DNA of 33,091 nt from an uncultured Ruminococcus sp. (GTDB taxonomy: Bacteria; Bacillota; Clostridia; Oscillospirales; Ruminococcaceae). The position numbers and the translations under genes are program-made. Below are positions 1 through 7,300 of the stretch, piece after piece; position 1 is the first letter of the stretch, and the number at the start of each line of letters is the position of its first letter. Below the pieces are notes generated by a model. That model was not told where the DNA came from. It was given only the letters and a program-made list of their open reading frames with translations, and made no database searches. The stretch covers positions 1 to 33,091 of the forward strand of contig ONAI01000035.1 in assembly GCA_900315755.1 (NCBI GenBank), in the 5' to 3' direction.

Positions 1-107
1 ATCTGCATGATGTCAAGGAGAACGACGAGATCTTCCGACAGCAGTACAGAAGCTACGCCGATGAATACTTCTCACGACTTGGTGTTTCAGGAGTTCAGGC
101 AAAATAA
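1..107 (+). CDS. C-terminal end of an unidentified protein (partial)
   Basis: An open frame enters from the left edge (codons begin at position 3) and stops at TAA 105-107, giving the last 34 residues of a protein ending GVSGVQAK. The tail is charged and rich in aromatic residues (EIFRQQYRSYADEYFSRLG), which looks helical. I do not recognise the family from this fragment. A strong hairpin terminator follows a few bases later, which supports this being a real gene end. Confidence 0.6.
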   Translation, partial: LHDVKENDEIFRQQYRSYADEYFSRLGVSGVQAK

Positions 108-111
108 TTAC

Positions 112-146
112 AAAAAAGCAGTTAGCTTATTGCTAACTGCTTTTTA
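112..146. terminator. Bidirectional rho-independent terminator
   Basis: A 9-bp perfect stem (GCAGTTAGC at 118-126, GCTAACTGC at 132-140) has an A-run on the left and a T-run on the right. It can end both the plus-strand gene at the window edge and the minus-strand lipoprotein gene that stops at 149. Confidence 0.9.
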
Positions 147-148
147 AT

Positions 149-1294
149 TTACTTCAGTGCTTTTGTACACTCATAATATACCTCATCATAGGAATATGAA
201 CGATCAAGTTCATCGGTCTTACCGCCGCCGACATATATCTGATCTGCCGGATATGTACCGAAATTGTAATAATCACTGTCCTTTTTCTGGCAAACAGCAT
301 AAACGCACTCGCCTTGTTCAACAACAACGAACCAGTTCATGTCATCAATAAAGTCCGCATATTTGCTGATGAGTTTCAAGACCTCTTCCCTTTTCATTCC
401 CTCAGGAAGATTCTTGTCTTTTTTATCCTCAGAAGAGATTATATATTTGCCTTCAATATTAACGCCTTTTACATCCAGATCACAAAGAGCTGTATTTGCA
501 GCCTTATAAAGCGATGAAGCCGAAGTATTCATTGATCTTTTCTTTGACGACTTCACATGATTATATGAGCTGAACAGGAATGTATCAAACTTCCAGCCCT
601 CACCTTCAAGATAATATGTCAGGAATTCATTGGTTTCTTCTTCACCCTTAGCGTTCTTGATAGTAACTTCTAAAGTCCATACATCGGTTATATCAAGATA
701 CTCTTTAAGATCGAGGTCGCCAATATCAAATACCCTGTCTGATTCTTGCTTTGATTCCTCATAGTTCTTACAGATCTCATCAACAGCCTCATCAAGCATA
801 TCTTCATCTTCGTGAACTCCGACTACTTTGACAAGCTCAAGAGGTATCTCATCCTTTGAATTCTCCTCGTATTCTTTCAGCATATCCTCTTTTTTAATAT
901 TCAAAGCCGTTAAAAGAGGATCAATAAGCTTCTCAGGAAGCTGATAGTTCAAATAATCCTCAACATCGCAATTATTTACAGAATCTATCATATCATTAAG
1001 AGCATCCTCTACTTCTTCATCGACTTCATCGAGCTCAACATCCGGATCCTCCGGCTCAGTTGAAGCACTCTGCTTCTTTCCGGTCGTTTTTGCAGCGGTA
1101 GTAGTCTCCTTTCCGGAGCTGCTGCTGTTTTCGGAAGCATCAGACTTAGAGGAGTCCTCGTTTTCAGCCGAAGAGGTCGTCGAAGCCTTTGTGCTGTCAG
1201 AAGCAGAATCACTGCCGCTGTCGCTGCTTCCACAGGCTGTGAATGTGCAGGCAACTGTTACTAAAGCTGTTAATGCTGCTATAAATCTTTTCAT
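149..1294 (-). CDS. Secreted lipoprotein with acidic Ser/Thr-rich stalk, unknown function
   Basis: A 381-residue protein starting with a lipoprotein signal peptide (MKRFIAALTALVTV) and lipobox FTAC, so it should be anchored to the outer face of the membrane. The next ~75 residues are a low-complexity Ser/Thr/Lys/Asp/Glu stalk, followed by a mixed globular region of ~270 residues that I cannot assign. The start is taken as ATG at 1294, not the in-frame TTG at 1300: AAGGAG at 1301-1309 lies only about 2 nt from the TTG but 8 nt from the ATG. It has its own promoter and the terminator at 112-146, so it is probably monocistronic. Lipoprotein call is firm; function is unknown. Confidence 0.85.
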   Translation of the reverse strand: MKRFIAALTALVTVACTFTACGSSDSGSDSASDSTKASTTSSAENEDSSKSDASENSSSSGKETTTAAKTTGKKQSASTEPEDPDVELDEVDEEVEDALNDMIDSVNNCDVEDYLNYQLPEKLIDPLLTALNIKKEDMLKEYEENSKDEIPLELVKVVGVHEDEDMLDEAVDEICKNYEESKQESDRVFDIGDLDLKEYLDITDVWTLEVTIKNAKGEEETNEFLTYYLEGEGWKFDTFLFSSYNHVKSSKKRSMNTSASSLYKAANTALCDLDVKGVNIEGKYIISSEDKKDKNLPEGMKREEVLKLISKYADFIDDMNWFVVVEQGECVYAVCQKKDSDYYNFGTYPADQIYVGGGKTDELDRSYSYDEVYYECTKALK

Positions 1295-1329
1295 AATCAA
1301 TTCTCCTTATATCATGTAATTATACAAGT

Positions 1330-1358
1330 ATTGTATCATGATAATCATAAAAAGTCAA
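1330..1358 (-). promoter_or_regulatory. Sigma-A promoter of the lipoprotein gene ending at 149
   Basis: On the minus strand: TTGACT (1358-1353), 17-bp spacer, TACAAT (1335-1330) preceded by TGA (extended -10). The start codon lies 36 nt downstream. Confidence 0.7.
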
Positions 1359-1370
1359 TATTGCTTTATA

Positions 1371-1410
1371 TAAAATAAAGGATGCTCCGCGCAGATACGC
1401 AGAGCATCCT
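1371..1410 (-). terminator. Rho-independent terminator
   Basis: Stem AGGATGCTC (1379-1387) with GAGCATCCT (1402-1410) and an inner GCG/CGC pair; on the minus strand it is followed by a T-rich tract (1371-1378). It ends the 137-aa lipoprotein gene. Confidence 0.85.
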
Positions 1411-1422
1411 ATCAATACAGAA

Positions 1423-1836
1423 TTAGTTGCTTGCCTTTGTGGTGAATTCGCTGACCTTCTTGATAACCATTTCCATAGCTTCGTCGCCTTCACCCTGCTT
1501 ACCAGTGAGAGTATCGCCGTCAGCTTCAAACTTTACCTTATCGCCATCGATCTCGATAGTAACAGTGTCACCGTCAGCTTCCCACTTACCTGTTCCATTG
1601 TCACCAGTAAGGCTGTTCTCTACGGCTGTACCATCGCTCTTGAGCTCAACCTGCATCATAAGAGCAATAGGTGTTCCTGCGACCTCTCCCTCGTATGACT
1701 CATCGCCCATAGACATCTTCTGTAACTCATACTTACCAGCATAGTCCTTATCCTTGCTGCTGCTCTTGCTTCCGCATCCTACAAATGCACTTGTAAGCAT
1801 AACTGCTGCCAGTGAAAGTGCTGCAAACTCTTTCAT
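1423..1836 (-). CDS. Small lipoprotein with lipocalin-like beta-rich domain, unknown function
   Basis: A 137-residue protein with signal peptide and lipobox FVGC at residues 18-21, then a short Ser/Lys/Asp linker. The rest alternates short strands with Asp-Gly turns (LKSDGTAVENSL, GKWEADGDTVTIEIDGDKV, FEADGDTLTGK). This strand-turn pattern is common in secreted 'lipocalin-like' Firmicutes lipoproteins whose ligand is unknown; that resemblance is an inference from pattern only. GGAGA ribosome site about 8 nt before the ATG at 1836. It lies between its own terminator and an upstream region with a -10-like TATAAT at about 1888-1893. Confidence 0.85.
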   Translation of the reverse strand: MKEFAALSLAAVMLTSAFVGCGSKSSSKDKDYAGKYELQKMSMGDESYEGEVAGTPIALMMQVELKSDGTAVENSLTGDNGTGKWEADGDTVTIEIDGDKVKFEADGDTLTGKQGEGDEAMEMVIKKVSEFTTKASN

Positions 1837-1894
1837 AAATATCTTCTCCTTAGTTATGATTAAGGATTCTTCATCCCTTCATAACATTATACAT

Positions 1895-1912
1895 GGATTT
1901 CACGCAGTTTTC
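1895..1912 (-). promoter_or_regulatory. 18-bp motif shared with the region upstream of the 720-aa LRR gene
   Basis: Plus-strand GGATTTCACGCAGTTTTC here and GGATTTCACACAGTTTTC at 18071-18088 match at 17 of 18 positions. Both lie just upstream of minus-strand genes for secreted proteins, at or next to the -35 region. A shared regulator-binding site is an inference. Confidence 0.4.
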
Positions 1913-2058
1913 ACTATTTGTACCAAATTGTAATAATTTTTTGTATATTCATCAAAAAACCACTTGCAAGTCAAAGTTTCAACTGTTAAATGTGTCCATA
2001 CATCGTCAAAGTTGGTGTATTATAGATCTATTTCCGAATCCGCGCAAGCATATCGGTG

Positions 2059-2087
2059 TTGCAAATCAGATCATAATGTGATATAAT
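2059..2087 (+). promoter_or_regulatory. Sigma-A promoter of the 179-aa lipoprotein gene
   Basis: TTGCAA (2059-2064), 17-bp spacer, TATAAT (2082-2087) with extended -10 TGA directly before it. The ATG is 33 nt downstream behind AAAGGAGG. Confidence 0.75.
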
Positions 2088-2119
2088 GTTATATCATAAC
2101 AACTTAAAGGAGGACTTCT

Positions 2120-2659
2120 ATGAGAATTTTAAAATTTGCAGCAGCGGCTATGGCTCTTACTCTTTGTATACCGGCTTTCACTTCCTGCGGAAGTAAAGAA
2201 AGTACCAGCAGCAGTTCAAAAGAAAGTTCCGGAATCAACGAAAAAGCTTTCAAAGACATGGCAGGCGAATATACCTGCACCTCTTCTATCGTAAATATCC
2301 GCGCTGAGGGCTATGAAAGCAAGGATATAAAAGACAGATTCGTATCCACTATCATAAAGATCTCAGATGACGGCACTTTGACTATGGAAGGTACGGAGCA
2401 TAAAATGACCGCCTATAAGTCTGAAAATGCTTATAATACCTATCTCGTTTCTATTGACGACAGCGGTAACGGCTACGACGGAAATAGTTTCAACAAGATA
2501 TATGGAACTAAAGAATACGATGGCCCTTCCTATTTTTTGTTCACCGCTAAAGGTACCGATCAAGATGGCTACAAAGTCGAAAAAGACACTATCGAATTGT
2601 ACTTCTCTCCAAAAGGCACCGAAGATTGGTACTTCGCTCTTGATTACAGCAAGCCATAA
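2120..2659 (+). CDS. Lipoprotein, unknown function
   Basis: A 179-residue protein with a classic lipoprotein signal (MRILKFAAAAMALTLCIPAF) and lipobox FTSC at residues 20-23, followed by a Ser/Lys linker to about residue 38. The remaining ~140 residues contain a GEYTCTSSIV start and a repeated strand-turn pattern suggesting a single beta-barrel or lipocalin-like fold, as in the neighbouring lipoprotein at 1423-1836, though sequence similarity between the two is weak. Strong ribosome site AAAGGAGG 6 nt before ATG. Own promoter and terminator, so monocistronic. Before the element inserted it would have faced rplM-rpsI convergently. Confidence 0.85.
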   Translation: MRILKFAAAAMALTLCIPAFTSCGSKESTSSSSKESSGINEKAFKDMAGEYTCTSSIVNIRAEGYESKDIKDRFVSTIIKISDDGTLTMEGTEHKMTAYKSENAYNTYLVSIDDSGNGYDGNSFNKIYGTKEYDGPSYFLFTAKGTDQDGYKVEKDTIELYFSPKGTEDWYFALDYSKP

Positions 2660-2680
2660 CAACTTCTTATATAAACATAA

Positions 2681-2712
2681 CGCCTCGCAGGATAACCCTG
2701 CGAGGCGATTTT
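2681..2712. terminator. Terminator of the 179-aa lipoprotein gene; probably once shared with rpsI
   Basis: An 11-bp perfect stem (CGCCTCGCAGG at 2681-2691, CCTGCGAGGCG at 2697-2707) followed by ATTTTT on the plus strand. It lies 22 nt outside the left att repeat. Reading the att repeat as the rpsI 3' end, this hairpin would fall about 38 nt after the rpsI stop codon in the uninterrupted chromosome. Confidence 0.85.
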
Positions 2713-2728
2713 TCGTATAGTCCCAGTT

Positions 2729-2749
2729 GGGATAAAATTATCTCTTTGA
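2729..2749. repeat. attL: 21-bp direct repeat, left end of the element
   Basis: Identical to 11518-11538 (starts GGGATAAAATTATC, ends CTTTGA). Similarity continues outward: TCCCA at 2721-2725 matches TCCCA at 11510-11514, with a 3-nt difference between (GTT against ACA). The centre GATAA-AA-TTATC is an inverted repeat, as expected for a tyrosine recombinase core. Confidence 0.85.
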
Positions 2750-2774
2750 TAAGATTTCTTATCGCTTTGATAAG
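2731..2774. promoter_or_regulatory. Array of five alternating GATAA/TTATC half-sites at the left end
   Basis: GATAA at 2731, TTATC at 2738, GATAA at 2748, TTATC at 2759 and GATAA at 2769, about one helical turn apart. The outer part includes a direct repeat CTTTGATAAG (2744-2753 and 2765-2774). Placement on the att core suggests recombinase or excisionase binding sites; that is inference. Confidence 0.5.
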
Positions 2775-2897
2775 TGAGAAGCCCCTAAAAATGGCGTTTT
2801 TTCGATGTTATCTATAATAGATGAGTGCTATAAGAGTGGTGTGCAACACGTCTTAGCAGGTTTATACACGTCGCTTGGGACGCTGTAACTATAATTA

Positions 2898-3137
2898 TTA
2901 TACTCCCTTTTTGATCTCGGCAGTTGCAGCGTTAAGGTATGCAGATATTGTTGCCTTGCAGCTTTCGGCGCGCTCCAACATCTGAGCTTCCGCACCGTCG
3001 CAGAGCCGTTGCTCCCCGATGTGGTCGATGAAGTCATCGAGCAGAACGCGCAGGAAGAAAGCGTCATTGTATGTCAGCTCCACGGAGCTGAGGTAGTCGC
3101 CGTCGGGCTGTCGTGTAAAGTTAGCGGATTGGCTCAT
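2898..3137 (-). CDS. Small unknown protein, third gene of the recombinase operon
   Basis: A 79-residue protein with no recognised family. It begins MSQSANFTRQPDGDY and is largely helical by composition (a LLDDFIDHIGEQRL stretch, then EAQMLERAESCKA). The start is ATG 3137 because AAGGAG sits 9 nt upstream and the longer frame's ATG lies inside that ribosome site. It overlaps the previous gene's stop by 17 nt, so translation is probably coupled. Position at the left end of the element and coupling to the recombinase suggest an accessory role in recombination or its control; the sequence itself does not show it. Confidence 0.6.
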   Translation of the reverse strand: MSQSANFTRQPDGDYLSSVELTYNDAFFLRVLLDDFIDHIGEQRLCDGAEAQMLERAESCKATISAYLNAATAEIKKGV

Positions 3138-3492
3138 AAATAATCTCTCCTTCATTGGCGATAAGGTTGTTGAAATCGTCGATATAAAGCTCTATACTCT
3201 GTCGTTTTGATAACGGTGTTTCTTTTCCAAAATAAATGGCAAGAGTTCCGCTGTTGTCCTCTTTGTCGAGGTCGTCGGTAGGGGTAAAGATGATAGTCGT
3301 ACCCTCATACTCAATGTAGCAATCCTTGATAAGCACAGCGTAGTCTTTTGTCGCGCCGTTGCCGTTATTGAGGTCAGCTTTGAGTAGATCGAGTGCCGCA
3401 GGGATGTCAACACAGTTGACGCAAAATGCATCGTCCTCGCCTGTGAAATGTTTTACATAAGCGGCATAGCTTACAGGAAATATCTCACTCAT
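3121..3492 (-). CDS. Unknown 123-aa protein, second gene of the recombinase operon
   Basis: Protein begins MSEIFPVSYAAYVKHFTGE and ends EGEIIYEPIR. It is acidic, with alternating beta-like segments (CYIEYEGTTIIFTP, TLAIYFGKE, SIELYIDDFNNLI); no motif I recognise. ATG 3492 is chosen over upstream candidates because AAGGAG lies about 9 nt before it. Its start overlaps the recombinase stop by 8 nt (ATGAGTGA), a typical coupled arrangement. Function unknown; a partner of the recombinase is a guess from layout only. Confidence 0.65.
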   Translation of the reverse strand: MSEIFPVSYAAYVKHFTGEDDAFCVNCVDIPAALDLLKADLNNGNGATKDYAVLIKDCYIEYEGTTIIFTPTDDLDKEDNSGTLAIYFGKETPLSKRQSIELYIDDFNNLIANEGEIIYEPIR

Positions 3493-4186
3493 TATCTTCA
3501 TTCTCCTTTTCAATCTCATTTAGATACTTATAGAATGTTTTTCGACTTATTTTTGCAGCAGCGGCACATTGAGTATCGTTGAGAGTGCCGCCGAATCTTA
3601 CGGAATTTTTACGGATAACAGTAATTGCAGGGGCTTTCTTCTTGACATTGAGGACACTACCCTGCGGAGTTCCTATACGCTTTCCCTTACGTCGAGCTGT
3701 TTCAATTCCTTCAGCCGTCCTCTGATGCAGGTCATCGACCTCTTTCTGAGCCTGACCGAACGCGAGCTCTATCTGCTTTGTGGCAAGTAGCCGCAGTACC
3801 TTGTTTGTCGCTTCAATGTAGATATCCGCGATCTCATTTCCGACGAGCTCAACGCTGTTGCTCAGAGCTTGCTTATAAGTTGCCGTGTTTATGTGCGGCT
3901 CTTTGAGGAACACAAGCTCTATCCCCTTGTCATAGAGCTGCATATACATCTCGATACCTTCGATAGCATTACGGCTCATACGGCTCACGCTATCAAAGAC
4001 TATTGTGTCGCCGCTCCTAACCTCTCTGAGTATCTTATCCAATCCTCGACGATTGAGCTTTGTGCCTGTGTAGGTCTCTTTCGTTATCCGCGCTGTCGGG
4101 AATGCTGCAAGGATATTACGCTCCTGCCGTTCGATATTCTGCTTCTTGGTGCTGATACGGCAATAGCCGTATATCACGTTCATCAT
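3485..4186 (-). CDS. Serine recombinase (resolvase/invertase family)
   Basis: About 233 residues. The N-terminal catalytic domain has YGYCRISTKKQ with the nucleophilic Ser in the R-I-S position, followed by the family's IERQ and the DTIVFDSVSRMSRN block (counterpart of the usual D-x-x-x-x-x-DRLSR motif). A long helix (LATKQIELAFGQAQKEVDDLHQRTAEGIETARRKG) leads to the family's RKGKRIGTPQG segment and a C-terminal helix-turn-helix (DTQCAAAAKISRKTFYKYLN). The size fits small resolvases, not the large serine integrases. Start at ATG 4186 or 4183, with AAAGGAG just upstream. It is first of three overlapping genes and has a strong promoter. It could resolve plasmid or transposon co-integrates; that it moved this element is not supported by the repeat type. 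Confidence 0.9.
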   Translation of the reverse strand: MMNVIYGYCRISTKKQNIERQERNILAAFPTARITKETYTGTKLNRRGLDKILREVRSGDTIVFDSVSRMSRNAIEGIEMYMQLYDKGIELVFLKEPHINTATYKQALSNSVELVGNEIADIYIEATNKVLRLLATKQIELAFGQAQKEVDDLHQRTAEGIETARRKGKRIGTPQGSVLNVKKKAPAITVIRKNSVRFGGTLNDTQCAAAAKISRKTFYKYLNEIEKENEDNE

Positions 4187-4215
4187 TTTCACTCCTTTCA
4201 TTAACTGTATAAATA

Positions 4216-4227
4216 TAACGGCCGTTA
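4216..4227. promoter_or_regulatory. Perfect palindrome in the recombinase leader
   Basis: TAACGGCCGTTA, 12 bp, fully self-complementary, lying just after the predicted transcription start (about 4236) of the recombinase operon and before its ribosome site. Location suits a repressor operator or a recombinase crossover site. Confidence 0.45.
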
Positions 4228-4242
4228 CTATTTTACATTTCT

Positions 4243-4271
4243 ATTATAGCATAAGAAGAGGCATTTGTCAA
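4243..4271 (-). promoter_or_regulatory. Consensus sigma-A promoter of the recombinase operon
   Basis: On the minus strand: TTGACA (4271-4266), 17-bp spacer, TATAAT (4248-4243) with TGC in front. Both hexamers are perfect consensus. Confidence 0.8.
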
Positions 4272-4320
4272 TCACTTTTACACAATTTGGAATGGTGGTA
4301 TTTTTACACAGCGTATTATA

Positions 4321-4349
4321 AGAAAATAGAGACTGCATTTGCAATCTCT
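4321..4349 (-). terminator. Terminator of the restriction-modification gene
   Basis: Stem AGAGA-C-TGCA (4328-4337) with TGCA-A-TCTCT (4340-4349), one wobble pair on the minus-strand RNA, followed on that strand by ATTTTCTT. It lies 11 nt after the stop at 4361. Confidence 0.65.
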
Positions 4350-4360
4350 GTTTAAATAGT

Positions 4361-7300
4361 TTAGTTAAGGTATTGATTCAGAATATCGGTAATTTTACCT
4401 GACAGTGTTTCAAGCTTCTGTTGCGCTTCTGCGATCTTTTTTTCAAGTTCTTCTATCTTTGAGATAGCCTTATCTTGCACATCTCTGTTTGGCACAGAAA
4501 AAGTAATACCTTGAATCCTGTCAATGGACGCACGATACGAACGAGAAAATCCCATTTTTCTGCCTTCAACTTCAAGAATATGAACCATGTATCGTGGATT
4601 CACCTCAGGTGTCTTACAACGCAATACTCCACAATGATCTGTAGGGTAGAATTCTGTATTTTTAGGCATATACCTTGTCATCCAGTCTCCATCTATTCCC
4701 CACAGGACAGACGGTAACGAAAAATCTGTAATCAGGAGCTTGTCAATAAATCCGAAAGGCTCATAAACATTGGCGCTGTAAACGGGAATTGTTCCATCAT
4801 ATACAAGCTCTTTGTTAAGAACTCGATTTCCTATAGAAACATTAAACTTGCTAACATCAGCAAGACTCAGTTTGTACCCCCCCACGTTAGCGACATCTAA
4901 CTCTGCGAATAATTCTTCAATCTTCTGCCTATAAGTCTCAATCGACATACGAGTTGTATTGAATTCTTCATCTATTTTTGAACATTCTGAAATGATCTGT
5001 TTCTGTGTTTCTATCGGAGGCAACGGAATCGAAAGTTCTTCGTAAAACTCCGCCGGAACCCTTCTATGTCCACTTGCGCCAGTCATTGCATCCTCAGCCG
5101 CTTTGCGCACCATATTTTGATTAAGAAGAAGGAATAGATATTTTGTTAATAACACATCTGTATGACATCTAAAAGTATGGAATTCACTGCTTCCAAAGCC
5201 TATTCCATTTGTAAGTCCTTCAGCAATAGCACACTTACCATTTTCCATGCAAGGGGTTATTTTCGCAATAATTATATCTCCCTCAGCAAAGTATGTATAT
5301 CCGCCATTGCGCACTTCGCCATAAGGACGATCAACTTTTGTTTCAATATAGCCTTCGTTGCTTACTGATGCCATCTCAATAAACGAAACAAGCATATCGT
5401 CAGGTTTATTATGAATTTCAGTTTTTGATACATTTATATCGCAAACCAAGGTTAGCTTTATTAATGGGTATTTACTTGAAAAACTGAAAACCTTTTTAGC
5501 CCTTAGCCTTAGTGATTTATTGAAAGTTACTCTCGAAAAATCGAGCATATCTTTTGAGTGTACGACTGAACCATAATCTTGCTGCTCGTCATTGAGTGTC
5601 GGAATAGTTCCATCAAAAGATTGTTTAATCGCATTAGCAAGTGTCCCTAATGCTTCACGATTTGCGTCATTATACATTTTGCCGCCGGGCATTATGATCT
5701 GGATACCTTCATTTCCTTTGCGGTTAGACCAATCATAGCCCAGAAACTCCTTTTGCTCCTTGTTGTCTGCTGGCGCGGAAATAATAACTGTAGTCTGACG
5801 ATATACCAACGAGAAATATAATAGCTTTTCTTCTTCAATTGAGCTTGCATAGGCATAAAACTTTTCAAGGTATGCTGCTGCTTGCTCTTCGGTACTCTTA
5901 TTCTTGAATGCTTTTGTCTTTTGAAGATTTTTCGCTTCAGTCGAATCCGCGAACGCTTCTACATACATTTTAAAGTATTCATCATCATTCAATTCATCAA
6001 TGGAGTAATCCTTTCTCAGGAATGCTCTATAAACATCCTCATCGACTTCAATCTGAGCCATGTATGCTTCAAGGATTTCCTTGTCCTTCCATTCCGTGAG
6101 CTCAGCACCGCTGAAAATTGCTTCAACAGAATCAGCAGACAAATCAATCTGCTTCGGAGGCTCATTGAATTTTTCGAGGAACATCACGACCGTATTGGTT
6201 CCGGTCGCACCAAATGTTTTTGAACCGAATGCAACAATTCCGCGGATATAAAAGTTCTTTAGCAGCTGCTCGCGTGCTCCTGTATAGCTTGCACTGTCAT
6301 TCGAGAGAATGGAACTTGGCAAGATAACCGCTGCAATTCCCTGTGGCTTCAGAAGCTGCGCAATTCGTTCCACAAACAAGGTCTCAATCTCGCTACCATT
6401 CAATCCGATGCGTTCAAGCAGGGTAAAGTTGTTGTTCTTTAACTGTAGATGCTGCTTGAAATCCTTTACAGCATAAGGCGGATTCGCTACAAGAATATCG
6501 AAAGAGCCATTTGCTATACCCTTATCAGGAGCATTTTCAAGTCCGTCACCGAAGATGATATTGCCCTCTCCGGCTCCGTTCATAAACAGGGAGATTTTGG
6601 CAACACGGGCGAGACGATAGTCTTTTTCAATACCGAAAATATGATCTCGCGCCCACGAATTATCTCCATCTGATTCAACAAAATTATTAATCGCCTCAAT
6701 TGCTTCGGTTAGGAAGTGTCCTGCACCGCAGGCATAGTCAATCACCTTGGGATATATGGTTCCTCTGTCAGATTTCACCATACGGTCAATGGGGAGACTA
6801 TCCCAGATAAAGCGGGTGATCGGCATTGGTGTGAAGAACTGTCCTTCGTTTTGCTTAAAGCCCTTATTCAAGAGCTGCTCAAATAAGTCGCCAAGGAACT
6901 GATGTTTGGACGGATAGACAATCCGATACTTTTCAAAGAGCTGCACCATTTCAACGAGTATTTTTCCATTTTGATAGAAAAGCTCCTCGTTGTGAACATC
7001 TTTGAACGCAAAATCGTTATTGGAATAGAATTTCAGGATACGAATAGTGTTCTGCAAATCCTCAATAGCTTTTTTCCTCTTTGAGCCTGTATAGGTAGAG
7101 AACAGCCATTCAGGATAATCGGCAGCAACATAGTATATTTCTTCGCGCATAAATTTTTCCATGCCATCACGATGCAAACGCTGAAGACGGTCTTGCAGCG
7201 TTTCATATGTATCTGTTCCCTGTTTGTATTGAAACTCTACTTCGTCATCTTCACCTTTTGTGATTTCATCAACAAGTTTGCATATAAACAAAGCAATTAA

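Noticed and set aside
1893-2081. 62-aa plus-strand frame between two lipoprotein genes
   Set aside because: No ribosome site; it overlaps the promoter of the gene at 2120 and the 18-bp motif.
2729-4271. Serine recombinase as the enzyme that inserted the element
   Set aside because: It is a small resolvase-type protein; a 21-bp duplicated core in a gene's 3' end is typical of tyrosine integrases, and a tyrosine integrase remnant is present.
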